Shown: positions 52,371 through 60,741, numbered from the stretch's first letter. The stretch is DNA of 64,000 nucleotides from Gammaproteobacteria bacterium (GCA_020849475.1 JADLGE010000062.1:1-64000); one strand, 5' to 3'. Notes: generated by a model not told the origin, from the sequence alone. Made by a program: numbers and translations.

Positions 52371-53467
52371 AACACCTTGCGCCGAAACTCCTGGATGACC
52401 GGCAGTTCGTCCAACCACGGTGAGGCATCGGCGCGACTCGGGTCGACGGCGCTGATCTTGCCGACATAGCCGGCCGGGATCTGGCTCACCATTTCAGGCG
52501 GCGACACGCTGTGGTCGAGGTAGTGGTATTCATAGCCTGGCACACACAGATCTTCATCCACCACCACCCCCACCGTGCGCACGCCATAGCTCATGATTTC
52601 GGTGGTGGTGGCCTGCGGGGGAATGATCCACACCTGGCGCGGGCTCGCGAAGAACAGGTATTGCACTTCGCGGTTGTGGGACAGGATGCGGTAGCGCATC
52701 AAGTCGCCGCCGTAGAGCGAGCTGGCCGAGGCGCGGCTTTCGAGCACACCGTTGACGAAGTCCGGCGCATAGCCCCCGGCGAAGCGCAGCGTGTGCGGCT
52801 GACCTTTGCGCGTGAACCACGCGATGGACTTGCCGCCATGGATGCGATTGCGCGGATTGCTGGCGGCGCGCGCGCGTGGTTCGCTGAAGTCACGGTAGGG
52901 GCGGATGCGCGAGTCGGGCGCGTTGCGCAATACCTTTTCGACTGCGGTGTGATCGGTCTTGACGCGCTCATAGTGGCGATTCAAATCGTCGAGCGCGAAC
53001 TGGATTTCGAGCGGCAGGTCGGTGGTCTCCTCGGCGGAATAGACCGTTTCGTAACCGTCTTCCACCACCACCGTCACATCACCCTTGCCGACCCAGTTCT
53101 CGTATTCCGAGCGAATGACATGGGAAGCCGAGCGCCAGATCAATGACACGTCTTTGTAGAAGATGCGCGCATGCAGACGCGCGCGTCGCGGCGCCGCCGC
53201 CGGTGGCATGACGAAAGCGACGAAGAAGCGCAGATCCGGATTCTGACGCGGCGCCGACAGGAAGTAGCGTGTGCCGAACAGTTCCAGCCCATGACGTGGA
53301 CCGTAACCGCGTGTGAGCAAGGTCTCGGGTGAGTGGCGCGCCGTACCCGCGACAGCGAGTGTCACGCCACAGGCACGCAGCGCATCGAATTCGCGGCGCA
53401 CCGCCGCCGGCGACAGCGCCGCCGGGCTGACGCTGGCGACGATGGCGCGGGGAATGCGCGGATGCAC
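52367..53467 (-). CDS. Conserved hypothetical protein, family not recognised
   Basis: The product has 366 residues from GTG at 53467, with no signal peptide or membrane helix. It is rich in aromatic and charged residues. Recognisable stretches are ARIFYKDVSLIWRSASHVIR, then VVVEDGYETVYSAEETTDLP, IHGGKSIAWFTRKGQPHTLR and GYEYHYLDHSVSPPEMVSQI. The GKSIAWFTR region could suggest a nucleotide loop, but the pattern is not a Walker A. It is 16 bases after the NnrS stop. It probably belongs to the same leftward transcription unit as the USP, NnrS, ExbB-like and beta-domain genes. Confidence 0.6.
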   Translation of the reverse strand: MHPRIPRAIVASVSPAALSPAAVRREFDALRACGVTLAVAGTARHSPETLLTRGYGPRHGLELFGTRYFLSAPRQNPDLRFFVAFVMPPAAAPRRARLHARIFYKDVSLIWRSASHVIRSEYENWVGKGDVTVVVEDGYETVYSAEETTDLPLEIQFALDDLNRHYERVKTDHTAVEKVLRNAPDSRIRPYRDFSEPRARAASNPRNRIHGGKSIAWFTRKGQPHTLRFAGGYAPDFVNGVLESRASASSLYGGDLMRYRILSHNREVQYLFFASPRQVWIIPPQATTTEIMSYGVRTVGVVVDEDLCVPGYEYHYLDHSVSPPEMVSQIPAGYVGKISAVDPSRADASPWLDELPVIQEFRRKVL

Positions 53468-53483
53468 GATGTGGCGTGCGAGG

Positions 53484-54704
53484 TCAGGCGGCGTCGGGGC
53501 GCGGCGTCAGCAGCATCGGCGCGAGCAGCCATGCCAGCAGCGCGAAGCTTGCTATCCATAGCAGCTGTGCCGCCACCACCAGCGCAAAGTACTGCGTCGG
53601 CAGCACCAGTGGCAGCAGCACGCGTGCGACCACGCTGGCCAGCGTCAGCGCCAGCACCACTTTCACCTGTGCGGGCGGCGCGTGCACGTCACGGCCCGTA
53701 TGGCCGATGCTGACGCGCACCATCATGCTGATGGTGATCAGACCGATGCCGCCAAGCGCGAACATGTGCAGCGCGAGCGTGGCCGGCGCCCAGCCAAAAG
53801 CGGCGGCCGCCTGCAAGGCGAAGGCCAGCACCATCAAGCCATAGGAGAGATGCAAGGACCACAGCAGTGGTCGCGCCAGGATGGCCGGCGTGTACCACAT
53901 CGTCAGACGCAGCGCGTGCAGCGCGCATAGCAGCGCCGCCAGCCAGCCGGCCACGCGTTGCTGCTGGGTGAAGACTTCGAGAATGAAAAACGCGAGGAAG
54001 GCCGCCAGACACAGGCCGTCCAGCGCGCTCGAGTTGCGCAATGTCAGGGCTTGACCGACGCCTCTCTCGGTAAAGAAGGGAATGAGCCGGCGTGCCATGG
54101 TCAGCACCAGGCCGATGATGACATACACCGCAGCCACCACCGCGAGGCGCATGCCGTTGTCGACGATGTTCCAGGCGCCGAGAAAGAACAGCACATTGCC
54201 GACACCGAGCAGCACCAGCTTGGTGAGTATGCCGAGCTGGCGCCATTGGCGTACTTTGATGATGGGTCGTGCGACGGCGTAGATGAGCATGAGATTGAAT
54301 GTCGCATCGAGCGCTGGCGCGACCAGGCTCAAGCTCTCCACGCAGAACGCGATGCGCGCGCCGAGCCACAGCGCGAACAACAGCGCGAGCGGGCCACGCT
54401 CCAGCGTCGGCAGTCCCGTCCAGTTGCGCGCGGCGGTCAACAAGAAGCCTGCGATCACCGCTGCGCTGTAGCCGAAGATCATTTCATGGGCATGCCACAG
54501 GCTGCCGTAGCGCGCGACGCCGGGCGGCGTCACGCCCAGCGCATAGGCGCCGAACCAAATCCCCATTGCGATTGCGGAATAAATGGCGGCGCCGAGAAAG
54601 AACGGGCGAAAGCCCATGTCCCACAGCGGTGCGCGCGCTGGCGCAGCGGCCGCCGCCGGTGTCTTGCCAGGCTGGACATTCGAAGTTGCCATGCTGTGAA
54701 CCAT
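53484..54704 (-). CDS. nnrS: NnrS-family multi-pass membrane protein
   Basis: The product has 406 residues with about 12 membrane segments. The family signature near the start is LWDMGFRPFFLGAAIYSAIA, then LWHAHEMIFGYSAAVIAGFL with the conserved His pair, and NWTGLP. Other helices carry His and Met (ALHMFALGGIGLITISMMVR). NnrS is a haem- and copper-containing membrane protein linked to nitric oxide stress in denitrifiers. It is 11 bases after the USP gene, so the two are co-transcribed. Confidence 0.88.
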   Translation of the reverse strand: MVHSMATSNVQPGKTPAAAAAPARAPLWDMGFRPFFLGAAIYSAIAMGIWFGAYALGVTPPGVARYGSLWHAHEMIFGYSAAVIAGFLLTAARNWTGLPTLERGPLALLFALWLGARIAFCVESLSLVAPALDATFNLMLIYAVARPIIKVRQWRQLGILTKLVLLGVGNVLFFLGAWNIVDNGMRLAVVAAVYVIIGLVLTMARRLIPFFTERGVGQALTLRNSSALDGLCLAAFLAFFILEVFTQQQRVAGWLAALLCALHALRLTMWYTPAILARPLLWSLHLSYGLMVLAFALQAAAAFGWAPATLALHMFALGGIGLITISMMVRVSIGHTGRDVHAPPAQVKVVLALTLASVVARVLLPLVLPTQYFALVVAAQLLWIASFALLAWLLAPMLLTPRPDAA

Positions 54705-54714
54705 GGTACGCCTG

Positions 54715-55542
54715 TCAACGACGCAAGGTCACCACCAAAAGATCGGCATCGAGTACATCCAGTGCGCGCTCGGCCGTATTGCCGTGGATCTTGGCGCCGA
54801 GGCCGTGGCGCGCGACGCTGCCGATGACGACGAGATCCGCCGCCACCCATGCCGCGCAGTCGACGATGGCATCTTCCGGCGTCGCGACCAGCGCGTGCGC
54901 ATACGCGGGTTCGACGCCGGCCATCGTCGCCAGCCGCGTGGCCTGGCGCAAACGATCGCTGGCCTGACAGGCGCTCACCGCGTGCAGCACGCAATCAGAA
55001 GCGCCGGATTTGAGTTGCGTCGCGCAGGCGATGATTTCGGTATTGAGCTGACGATGGGCGTCGTCGTCCGCCTCGACGTCGACCGCGGCCAAAACGCAGC
55101 GCAGAGGCGTTGCCTGTTCCTGCTTGACCAACAACACCGGACACACCGCGCGCCGCAACACCACCCAGTCGGAGGTCTTCAGCAAACGTCGCCGCGCTGG
55201 ATGATGCCGATAGGTGGATTTGACGATGAGGTCGCAGCCACGTCGTGCCGCCGCGCGCGCGATGCCCTCGCGCCAGTCGTCGCTCCATTCCACTTCGTGG
55301 GTGAAGGCCTGGCCCTGCGCTGCGTAGCGCGCCGCGAGCGTCGCCAACCAACTGCCGTGACGTGCGACTTCAACGCGCTGCAGGCTGGCAAAGTCATCGG
55401 CCTTGGCGCTGGAAAAGCAGCACAGATAGGCGTGCACCGTGGCGCCATGGGCGGCCGCCAGGCCGAGCGCGCGCTCAAGCGCACGCTGATTGTCGGTGGT
55501 CGGGTCGATGACCGCGAGTATGGAATTGAATGCGAGCGTCAT
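54715..55542 (-). CDS. Tandem universal stress protein
   Basis: The product has 275 residues with two Usp domains. The first begins FNSILAVIDPTTDNQRALER; the second (about 150–275) begins CPVLLVKQEQATPLRCVLAA. The last part ends with VIGSVARHGLGAKIHGNTAE, then RALDVLDADLLVV, close to the ATP-binding G-x2-G-x9-G-[ST] loop. It resembles UspE-type proteins, often induced by oxygen limitation or stasis. It is the first gene of the cluster leading to NnrS. An FNR-like palindrome lies about 60 bases upstream. Confidence 0.87.
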   Translation of the reverse strand: MTLAFNSILAVIDPTTDNQRALERALGLAAAHGATVHAYLCCFSSAKADDFASLQRVEVARHGSWLATLAARYAAQGQAFTHEVEWSDDWREGIARAAARRGCDLIVKSTYRHHPARRRLLKTSDWVVLRRAVCPVLLVKQEQATPLRCVLAAVDVEADDDAHRQLNTEIIACATQLKSGASDCVLHAVSACQASDRLRQATRLATMAGVEPAYAHALVATPEDAIVDCAAWVAADLVVIGSVARHGLGAKIHGNTAERALDVLDADLLVVTLRR

Positions 55543-55598
55543 GACGAAACAATCTGGGCCGGAGCGTGGCCATGCTGACAGTCCCGCGCAGGTCTTCC

Positions 55599-55612
55599 TT
55601 GACCGTCGTCAA
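55599..55612. promoter_or_regulatory. FNR/Anr/Dnr-like binding site
   Basis: TTGACCGTCGTCAA is a perfect palindrome. It matches the FNR-family pattern TTGA[TC]-N4-[AG]TCAA. Its centre is about 63 bases before the USP start and 73 before the nuclease start. USP and NnrS genes are commonly under FNR/Dnr control, so the context fits. No FNR-type regulator gene is in the window. Confidence 0.6.
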
Positions 55613-55678
55613 GTGGCCAGCAGCGCGCGGTGTCCGACCCCCACCACACTTTCTTGGCGCTTCCTTTATAGTGCGGCC

Positions 55679-56326
55679 ATGCGCATATTTCGCACCGCTC
55701 GCCATTCGTATCAGCGCCGCGCGCGGCTTCGGCCGTCATGGCTGCTCGCCTTGTTGTTTGCGATGGTGACAATGAACGGCCACGCGGCCGATACGCGCGC
55801 GTCGAAAATCAATTTCACCGTGCTCGGCACGCTGCTGGAAGTGGATGATGGTGACACCCTCGTCATGCGCGGCGCGGGTGGCGGTCGTTTCACGATTCGG
55901 CTGTCGGATCTCGACGCACCGGAAATCGAACACGCCAGGAATCCCTATCGCGAACGGCGCAGCTGTCGTGCCGCGCCGCGTCGCGCGCCGGGCCAAAGTG
56001 GTGGCGAAGCGGCGCGCGCAGCGCTTGCGCAACGCGCGCCACGCAAGGCCGCGGTGCGTGCCGAGTGCTACACCATCGACCACTACGGCCGGCCGGTGTG
56101 TCATGTGTTCGTGGCTGGTGTGAATCTCAATCTCGAACAATTGCGTGACGGCTGGGGCATGCTGCTCAGCAAGCGCGCGTGGCAGCGCGACCCCGCCAGC
56201 AGCGGCGCTGAACAGGCGGCACGCAGCGCGCGCCGCGGCATCTGGTCGGCGGCGCGAGCGGAACGTCCGGAACAATGGCGCGCACGCTGCTGGTGCCAGG
56301 GAGATTGCGCTGCACGTGCACGCTGA
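55679..56326 (+). CDS. Secreted staphylococcal-nuclease-like protein
   Basis: The product has 215 residues from ATG at 55679. A signal peptide (LLALLFAMVTMNGHAAD) leads to an SNase domain (about 45–190). Catalytic residues appear intact: Arg and Glu in IRLSDLDAPEIEHA and Arg in TIDHYGRPVC. The segment between them is long and basic (RNPYRERRSCRAAPRRAPGQ). Six cysteines suggest disulfides, which fits secretion. It should cut RNA or DNA with calcium. The DUF4105 gene follows 24 bases later. Confidence 0.82.
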   Translation: MRIFRTARHSYQRRARLRPSWLLALLFAMVTMNGHAADTRASKINFTVLGTLLEVDDGDTLVMRGAGGGRFTIRLSDLDAPEIEHARNPYRERRSCRAAPRRAPGQSGGEAARAALAQRAPRKAAVRAECYTIDHYGRPVCHVFVAGVNLNLEQLRDGWGMLLSKRAWQRDPASSGAEQAARSARRGIWSAARAERPEQWRARCWCQGDCAARAR

Positions 56327-56350
56327 AGTGTTGAATAGCAGGTGGATGTC

Positions 56351-57313
56351 ATGACTGCGCCGTGGTGGCTGGCGGCGCTCATGGCGCTGCTCGGTCTCAT
56401 GCACGCCGCCGCGTCCTATTTCTATTTCAGCAAGGAAGGGCGGGCCTGGCCGTGGGCGTTGGCGTGGCTGATATTTACTGCGGTGTGCATGACGCTGCTG
56501 GCCTATGCGCCCCAGGCTGCGGTGTTGGCGTTCCTGCTGTCGATTCTGGCCTGGACGTTCTGGTGGGACTCGATACGCGCCGCGTCCACACTCGGTTGGG
56601 TGGTGGAGAATGCACGCCAGGCGACCGCCGAAGTTCGCGACGATACGCTCATGGTGCGCGACCTGCGCAACTTCGAATGGCTGGACGGGCGCAATAGCGT
56701 TCCGCGTTGGGAAGCGCGGGAGTATCCGCTCGGCCAGCTCACCGCCGTCGATCTGTTCGTCTCGACCTGGGGTGATCCGCGCGTTGCTCACCTCATCGTG
56801 AGCTTCGTGTTCACCGATGTGCCGCCGCTCGCGTTTTCCATCGAGACCCGCCGTGAACAGCGCGAGCGCTGGTCGATACTGGCGGGCTTCATGAAGTCCT
56901 ACGAGATCATTCTGATTGCCGCCGATGAGCGCGACGTGATTCGCGTACGCAGCAATGTGCGCGGCGAGCAGGTGGCGCGGTATCGCTTGAAATCCACACC
57001 GCAGATGCGTCGCAAGCTGCTCGGCGCCTACGTCGAGCAGATGAATTCGCTGGCGCGTCGGCCGCGCTTCTACAACACCTTGCTGCGTAACTGCACGACC
57101 GAAGTGGTGAGGATCCTGGGCGCCGCCGGGCGTCGCGTGCCGCTCGACTGGCGCGTGCTGGTGTCAGGCTATGTGCCGCGCTATCTGCACGAGCTTGGCA
57201 TGCTGGAAGATACGCGGCCGTTCGACGAAGTCGCCGCCAGCGCCAGCATCGTGGCGGCGGCGCAGGCGGCAGACGACAGCATCGATTTCTGGAAAGAAAT
57301 TCGCCAACCGTAG
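56351..57313 (+). CDS. DUF4105 (Lnb-like) membrane-anchored protein
   Basis: The product has 320 residues from ATG at 56351, with AGGTGG upstream; GTG at 56342 is an alternative. Three N-terminal membrane segments (10–75) carry a DUF4105 domain with FEWLDGRNSVPRWEAREYPL, then DLFVSTWGDPRVAHLIVSFV, then FYNTLLRNCTTEVVRI, which holds the likely Cys active site. The family is related to Lnb-type and papain-like folds of unknown function. Its TAG stop (57311–57313) is part of a family 2 repeat. Confidence 0.8.
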   Translation: MTAPWWLAALMALLGLMHAAASYFYFSKEGRAWPWALAWLIFTAVCMTLLAYAPQAAVLAFLLSILAWTFWWDSIRAASTLGWVVENARQATAEVRDDTLMVRDLRNFEWLDGRNSVPRWEAREYPLGQLTAVDLFVSTWGDPRVAHLIVSFVFTDVPPLAFSIETRREQRERWSILAGFMKSYEIILIAADERDVIRVRSNVRGEQVARYRLKSTPQMRRKLLGAYVEQMNSLARRPRFYNTLLRNCTTEVVRILGAAGRRVPLDWRVLVSGYVPRYLHELGMLEDTRPFDEVAASASIVAAAQAADDSIDFWKEIRQP

Positions 57314-57331
57314 GCGCGAATTCATTCGCTC
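57310..57331. repeat. Family 2 palindrome that supplies the stop codon of the DUF4105 gene
   Basis: GTAGGCGCGAATTCATTCGC, followed by TC and then ACTGAAACC. The TAG at 57311–57313 is the stop. The same TTGAAACC/CTGAAACC flank follows the copy at 52291. Confidence 0.82.
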
Positions 57332-57367
57332 ACTGAAACCGCGCCGGCAGGCGTCGGTCAAGCCGGC

Positions 57368-57652
57368 TCAGACTTCGCGCAGCACCTGCACCTGCGGGCG
57401 ACCGTCCATGAATTCGCCCATCTTGCGGCCGTATTCCTTGAAGTGCGGCGCGGCGCGATGGGCTTCGACCGCGGCCTCGTCCTTGTAGCGCTCCATGAAA
57501 ACGAACGTGTCTTCGGCATCGGCGCGACACAGGATGTAGAGCAGACAGCCCGGTTCGTTGGCGTTGACTTCGCGCGCCAGCGCGCTCGCGACTTCGACAA
57601 AGGCCGCGCCCTGGCCGGGCTTGGTCTTGATGGTGGCGACGATACCGATCAT
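57368..57652 (-). CDS. Antibiotic-biosynthesis-monooxygenase-like protein (ABM domain)
   Basis: The product has 94 residues, the size of YgiN-type quinol monooxygenases. It matches the ABM fold: MIGIVATIKTKPGQGAAFVE, then EPGCLLYILCRADAEDTFVF, MERYKDEAAVEAHRAAPHFK. The family includes cofactor-free quinol oxygenases. An AAGGAC site precedes the ATG. The transcript runs towards the DUF4105 gene end. Confidence 0.82.
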   Translation of the reverse strand: MIGIVATIKTKPGQGAAFVEVASALAREVNANEPGCLLYILCRADAEDTFVFMERYKDEAAVEAHRAAPHFKEYGRKMGEFMDGRPQVQVLREV

Positions 57653-57694
57653 GGTGTTGTCCTTGGTTGAGGGTGAGCAGCCATGATAGCGCCT

Positions 57695-57720
57695 GCAGGT
57701 GCTGATTCAGTCGCACCTGC
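57695..57720. repeat. Family 2 palindrome, variant copy
   Basis: Outer arms GCAGGTGC and GCACCTGC enclose TGATTCAGTC. Compensating changes in both arms (T to C and A to G at the second outer position) keep the pairing. It lies between the SDR gene end and the ABM gene start. Confidence 0.75.
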
Positions 57721-57746
57721 AACGGGGCGGCGCAGGTGATGGGCCA

Positions 57747-58508
57747 TCAACGCGCGCACATACCCCCATCGATAGTGATGATGGTGCCGGTGGTATTGCC
57801 CGACCGTGGTGAGGCGAGGAAGGCCACCATGTCGGCGATGTGGGCCGGCTGGCCGGGCGGGAAGTCGGGGTCGAGCATTTCGCGCCAGCGCTCGGCATCG
57901 CCCAGCACGCGACTGGCGTGGGTGCGCTGCATGGTCACGAGTCTCTCGGTTTCAATCAGGCCAGGATTGATGCCGACCACGCGTATGCCGTCACGCAGGC
58001 TCACGCCGCCGAGCGCGCGGGTCACGCCCATCAGTGCGGCGTTGCCGCCTGCGCCGGCCAGATAACCGGCGCTCACCCGTTCACCGCCGGCGCCGATCAC
58101 GTTCACTATCACACCGCCGCGGCCGCGCATGGCGGCATATACGCGGCGCGTGAGATTGATGTAGCCGAATACTTTCAGATCCCAGGCGGCGCGCCACGTC
58201 GCTTCGTCGACCATGTCGAGGGTGCCGGCCGGAATCGCCCCGGCGTTGTTGACCAGGATGTCGATGTCGCCGGCCGCGGCGCACAGTGTGTCGAGATTGG
58301 CGCTGTCGGCGAGATCGAGCGCCGACCAGCGCACCGCGCAAGCGCAGGTGGCTTCGAGTTCGGTGGCCGCGGCGGCCAGCAATTCCGCGCTGCGTGCGAC
58401 CAGGTGCAGGTCGCAGCCCTCGGCCGCCAGGACCGTCGCCACCGCGCGGCCTATGCCTTTCGATGCCCCTGTGATGAGTGCGCGTTTGCCTTTCAATCCA
58501 AGATCCAT
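57747..58508 (-). CDS. Short-chain dehydrogenase/reductase (SDR)
   Basis: The product has 253 residues from ATG at 58508, behind GGGGGA; TTG at 58523 is less likely. SDR elements are present: TGASKGIGRAVATVL, NNAGAIPAGTLD and VIVNVIGAGG. The Ser–Tyr–Lys set is altered: the usual YxxxK region reads SAGYLAGAGGNAALMG, with no matching Lys, so catalysis may be lost or different. Its first residues (MDLGLKGK) match the SDR at 3732, so they are paralogues. It diverges from the next SDR by 84 bases. Confidence 0.82.
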   Translation of the reverse strand: MDLGLKGKRALITGASKGIGRAVATVLAAEGCDLHLVARSAELLAAAATELEATCACAVRWSALDLADSANLDTLCAAAGDIDILVNNAGAIPAGTLDMVDEATWRAAWDLKVFGYINLTRRVYAAMRGRGGVIVNVIGAGGERVSAGYLAGAGGNAALMGVTRALGGVSLRDGIRVVGINPGLIETERLVTMQRTHASRVLGDAERWREMLDPDFPPGQPAHIADMVAFLASPRSGNTTGTIITIDGGMCAR

Positions 58509-58592
58509 GTCGTCCCCCGTCAATCACTGTGCCTGCCTGCGGCCAGTGTATATTCGCCCTTGCGCGCGCGCAGCGCATTCAATCAGGAGCAT

Positions 58593-59393
58593 ATGACGAT
58601 GGGCAGATTGAAGGACAAGGTTGCGATAGTGGTCGGCGCCGGACAGACGCCGGGTGACACCATAGGCAACGGCCGCGCGACCGCCATCCGCTTCGCCGAG
58701 GAAGGCGCGCAGGTGCTGCTGGTCGATCAGCACCAGGAATCGGTCGAACAGACTTTAGTGATGCTGGAAGCGCGCGGCGGGCGCGGCAGTGTGTTGCTGG
58801 CGGATGTGACCGACGAAGCGCAATGCCAGGCCATCGCCCACACCTGCGTGCATCGCTACGGTCGCATCGACATCCTGCACAACAATGTCGGCACCGGCGC
58901 CGGCGACTGCGGGCCGACGCAGATGAGCGAAGAGACCTGGGATCGCATCTTCGCCATCAATCTGAAATCGGCGATGTTCACCTGCAAGCACGTGCTGCCG
59001 GTGATGCGCGCGCAGGCCGCGGGCAGCATCATCAATATCTCGTCCATCGCCGCCATCGCATCGACCGGCCTGGTCAGCTACAAGGCCTCCAAGGCCGCGC
59101 TCAATGCCTACACGCAAAGCCTCGCCACTGGCGGCGCGAAATACGGCATCCGCGCCAACGTCATCATGCCCGGACTCATGAACACACCAATGGCCATCGA
59201 GACCTATGTCGCCGCCGGCTTCGAGCGCGCCAAATTGATTGAGCAGCGCAATGCCAGTGTGCCGCTCGGCAAACAGATGGGCTCGGCCTGGGATGTGGCG
59301 AACGCCGCCCTGTTTCTCGCCTCCGACGAAGCGCGTTTCATCACCGGCGTGTGTCTGCCGGTGGATGGCGGCCAGTCGGTGATGATCGGATGA
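58593..59393 (+). CDS. Short-chain dehydrogenase/reductase (SDR)
   Basis: The product has 266 residues, or 264 from the ATG at 58599, which is better spaced from AGGAG (58585–58589). It has a variant NAD loop, VVGAGQTPGDTIGNGRATAI, longer than usual. NNVGTGAGDCGPTQM, SIINISSIAAIASTG and YKASKAAL supply the Asn–Ser–Tyr–Lys set. The end (FITGVCLPVDGGQSVMIG) is classical. The stop overlaps the next start by ATGA, so this oxidoreductase and the GTPase-like protein are coupled. Confidence 0.88.
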   Translation: MTMGRLKDKVAIVVGAGQTPGDTIGNGRATAIRFAEEGAQVLLVDQHQESVEQTLVMLEARGGRGSVLLADVTDEAQCQAIAHTCVHRYGRIDILHNNVGTGAGDCGPTQMSEETWDRIFAINLKSAMFTCKHVLPVMRAQAAGSIINISSIAAIASTGLVSYKASKAALNAYTQSLATGGAKYGIRANVIMPGLMNTPMAIETYVAAGFERAKLIEQRNASVPLGKQMGSAWDVANAALFLASDEARFITGVCLPVDGGQSVMIG

Positions 59394-60739
59394 GTCGTCG
59401 CCGTGTGGTGATCATGGGCGCGGCGGGCCGCGACTTTCACAACTTCAACACGGTCTATCGCGCGCACGCCGAATACGAAGTGCTGGCGTTCACCGCCGCG
59501 CAGATTCCTGACATCGCCGGGCGTCGCTACCCCGCGGCACTGGCCGGCGCGCTGTATCCGCACGGCATTCCGATAGTCGACGAAGCGGAAATCGCGGCAT
59601 TGCTGGCAGACACTATCGTCGATGAAGTGGTGTTTGCTTACAGCGATGTGCCCCATGCGGTGGTCATGCACCGCGCCTCGACGGCGCTGGCCGGCGGTGC
59701 GGATTTCACCTTGCTCGGGCCACGCCGCACCATGCTCACGGCCAGCGTGCCGGTGATCGCGGTGTCGGCGGTGCGCACCGGTTGCGGCAAATCCCAGACC
59801 ACGCGCGCCCTGGCGCTGTGGCTGCGCGAATACGGACTGCGCGTGGCGGTGCTGCGTCATCCCATGCCCTATGGCGACCTCGCCGCGCAGGCGGTGCAAC
59901 GCTTCGCGACGCGCGCCGATCTCGATGCCGCTGCGTGCACGGTCGAGGAGCGGGAAGAATACGAACCGCATATCGCCAGCGGCTCGGTGGTCTATGCCGG
60001 CGTCGATTACGCAGCGATTCTTGCGCGCGCGCAGGCCGAGGCCGACGTGCTGCTGTGGGACGGCGGCAATAACGACTTTCCATTCATCAAGCCTGATTTG
60101 CATATCGCACTGCTCGACGCACTGCGGCCCGGCGATGAGTGCGCCTATCATCCCGGCGAGACGGTATTGCGCATGGCCGATATCGTGATTGCCGCCAAGG
60201 CCGATGTGGCGAGTGCGGACGCGGTCGCGCAGGTGCTGGCCAGCGCGGCTGCCGTCAATCCGCGCGCAGTCCGTCTGCGCGGCGCCTCACCGCTGCGTCT
60301 CGACCATGCCGAGTCGGTGCGCGGCAAACGCGTGCTGGTGGTCGACGACGGGCCGACCTTGACCCACGGCGGCATGGCCTACGGCGCTGGCCTGGTCGCG
60401 GCGCGCGCCGCGAGCGTCGCTGAAATCGTCGACCCGCGCGCCAGCGCCACACCGGCTTTGCAGGCGGTGTTCGCGCGCTATCCCCATCTCGATGCGGTGC
60501 TGCCGGCGCTCGGTTACAGCGCCGCGCAGTTGCGCGAACTGGCCGCCACCATCAATGCCAGCAGCGCCGAGGTGGTGGTGGCCGCCACGCCCTGCGATCT
60601 CGCGGCGTTGGCGCCCATCACCAAACCCGTGGTGCGTGTGCGCTACGACTATGCCGATGTCGACACGCCGGGCCTGCGCGGCGAGTTGCAGAAATTTCTC
60701 GCGGCGCGCGGGCTAGTCGCCAGCGGCGAGACCCGCTGA
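59390..60739 (+). CDS. Cyclic 2,3-diphosphoglycerate synthetase-like P-loop protein
   Basis: The product has 449 residues from ATG at 59390, overlapping the SDR stop. An N-terminal Rossmann-like unit (VVIMGAAGRDFHNFNTVYRA) is followed by a P-loop region (AVSAVRTGCGKSQTTRALAL, about residues 123–142), VLRHPMPYGDLAAQAVQRFA, LLWDGGNNDFPF and VLVVDDGPTLTHGGMAYGAG. This is the layout of the archaeal cyclic 2,3-DPG synthetase and its bacterial homologues. The role in bacteria is not settled. A carbamate kinase gene lies 2.5 kb further on; the two families are reported here as neighbours only. Confidence 0.8.
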   Translation: MSRRRVVIMGAAGRDFHNFNTVYRAHAEYEVLAFTAAQIPDIAGRRYPAALAGALYPHGIPIVDEAEIAALLADTIVDEVVFAYSDVPHAVVMHRASTALAGGADFTLLGPRRTMLTASVPVIAVSAVRTGCGKSQTTRALALWLREYGLRVAVLRHPMPYGDLAAQAVQRFATRADLDAAACTVEEREEYEPHIASGSVVYAGVDYAAILARAQAEADVLLWDGGNNDFPFIKPDLHIALLDALRPGDECAYHPGETVLRMADIVIAAKADVASADAVAQVLASAAAVNPRAVRLRGASPLRLDHAESVRGKRVLVVDDGPTLTHGGMAYGAGLVAARAASVAEIVDPRASATPALQAVFARYPHLDAVLPALGYSAAQLRELAATINASSAEVVVAATPCDLAALAPITKPVVRVRYDYADVDTPGLRGELQKFLAARGLVASGETR

Positions 60740-60741
60740 CC

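Noticed and set aside
52367..53467. P-loop in GGKSIAWFTR of the 366-residue protein
   Set aside because: The GxxxxGK[ST] spacing is missing and no Walker B follows at the expected distance.
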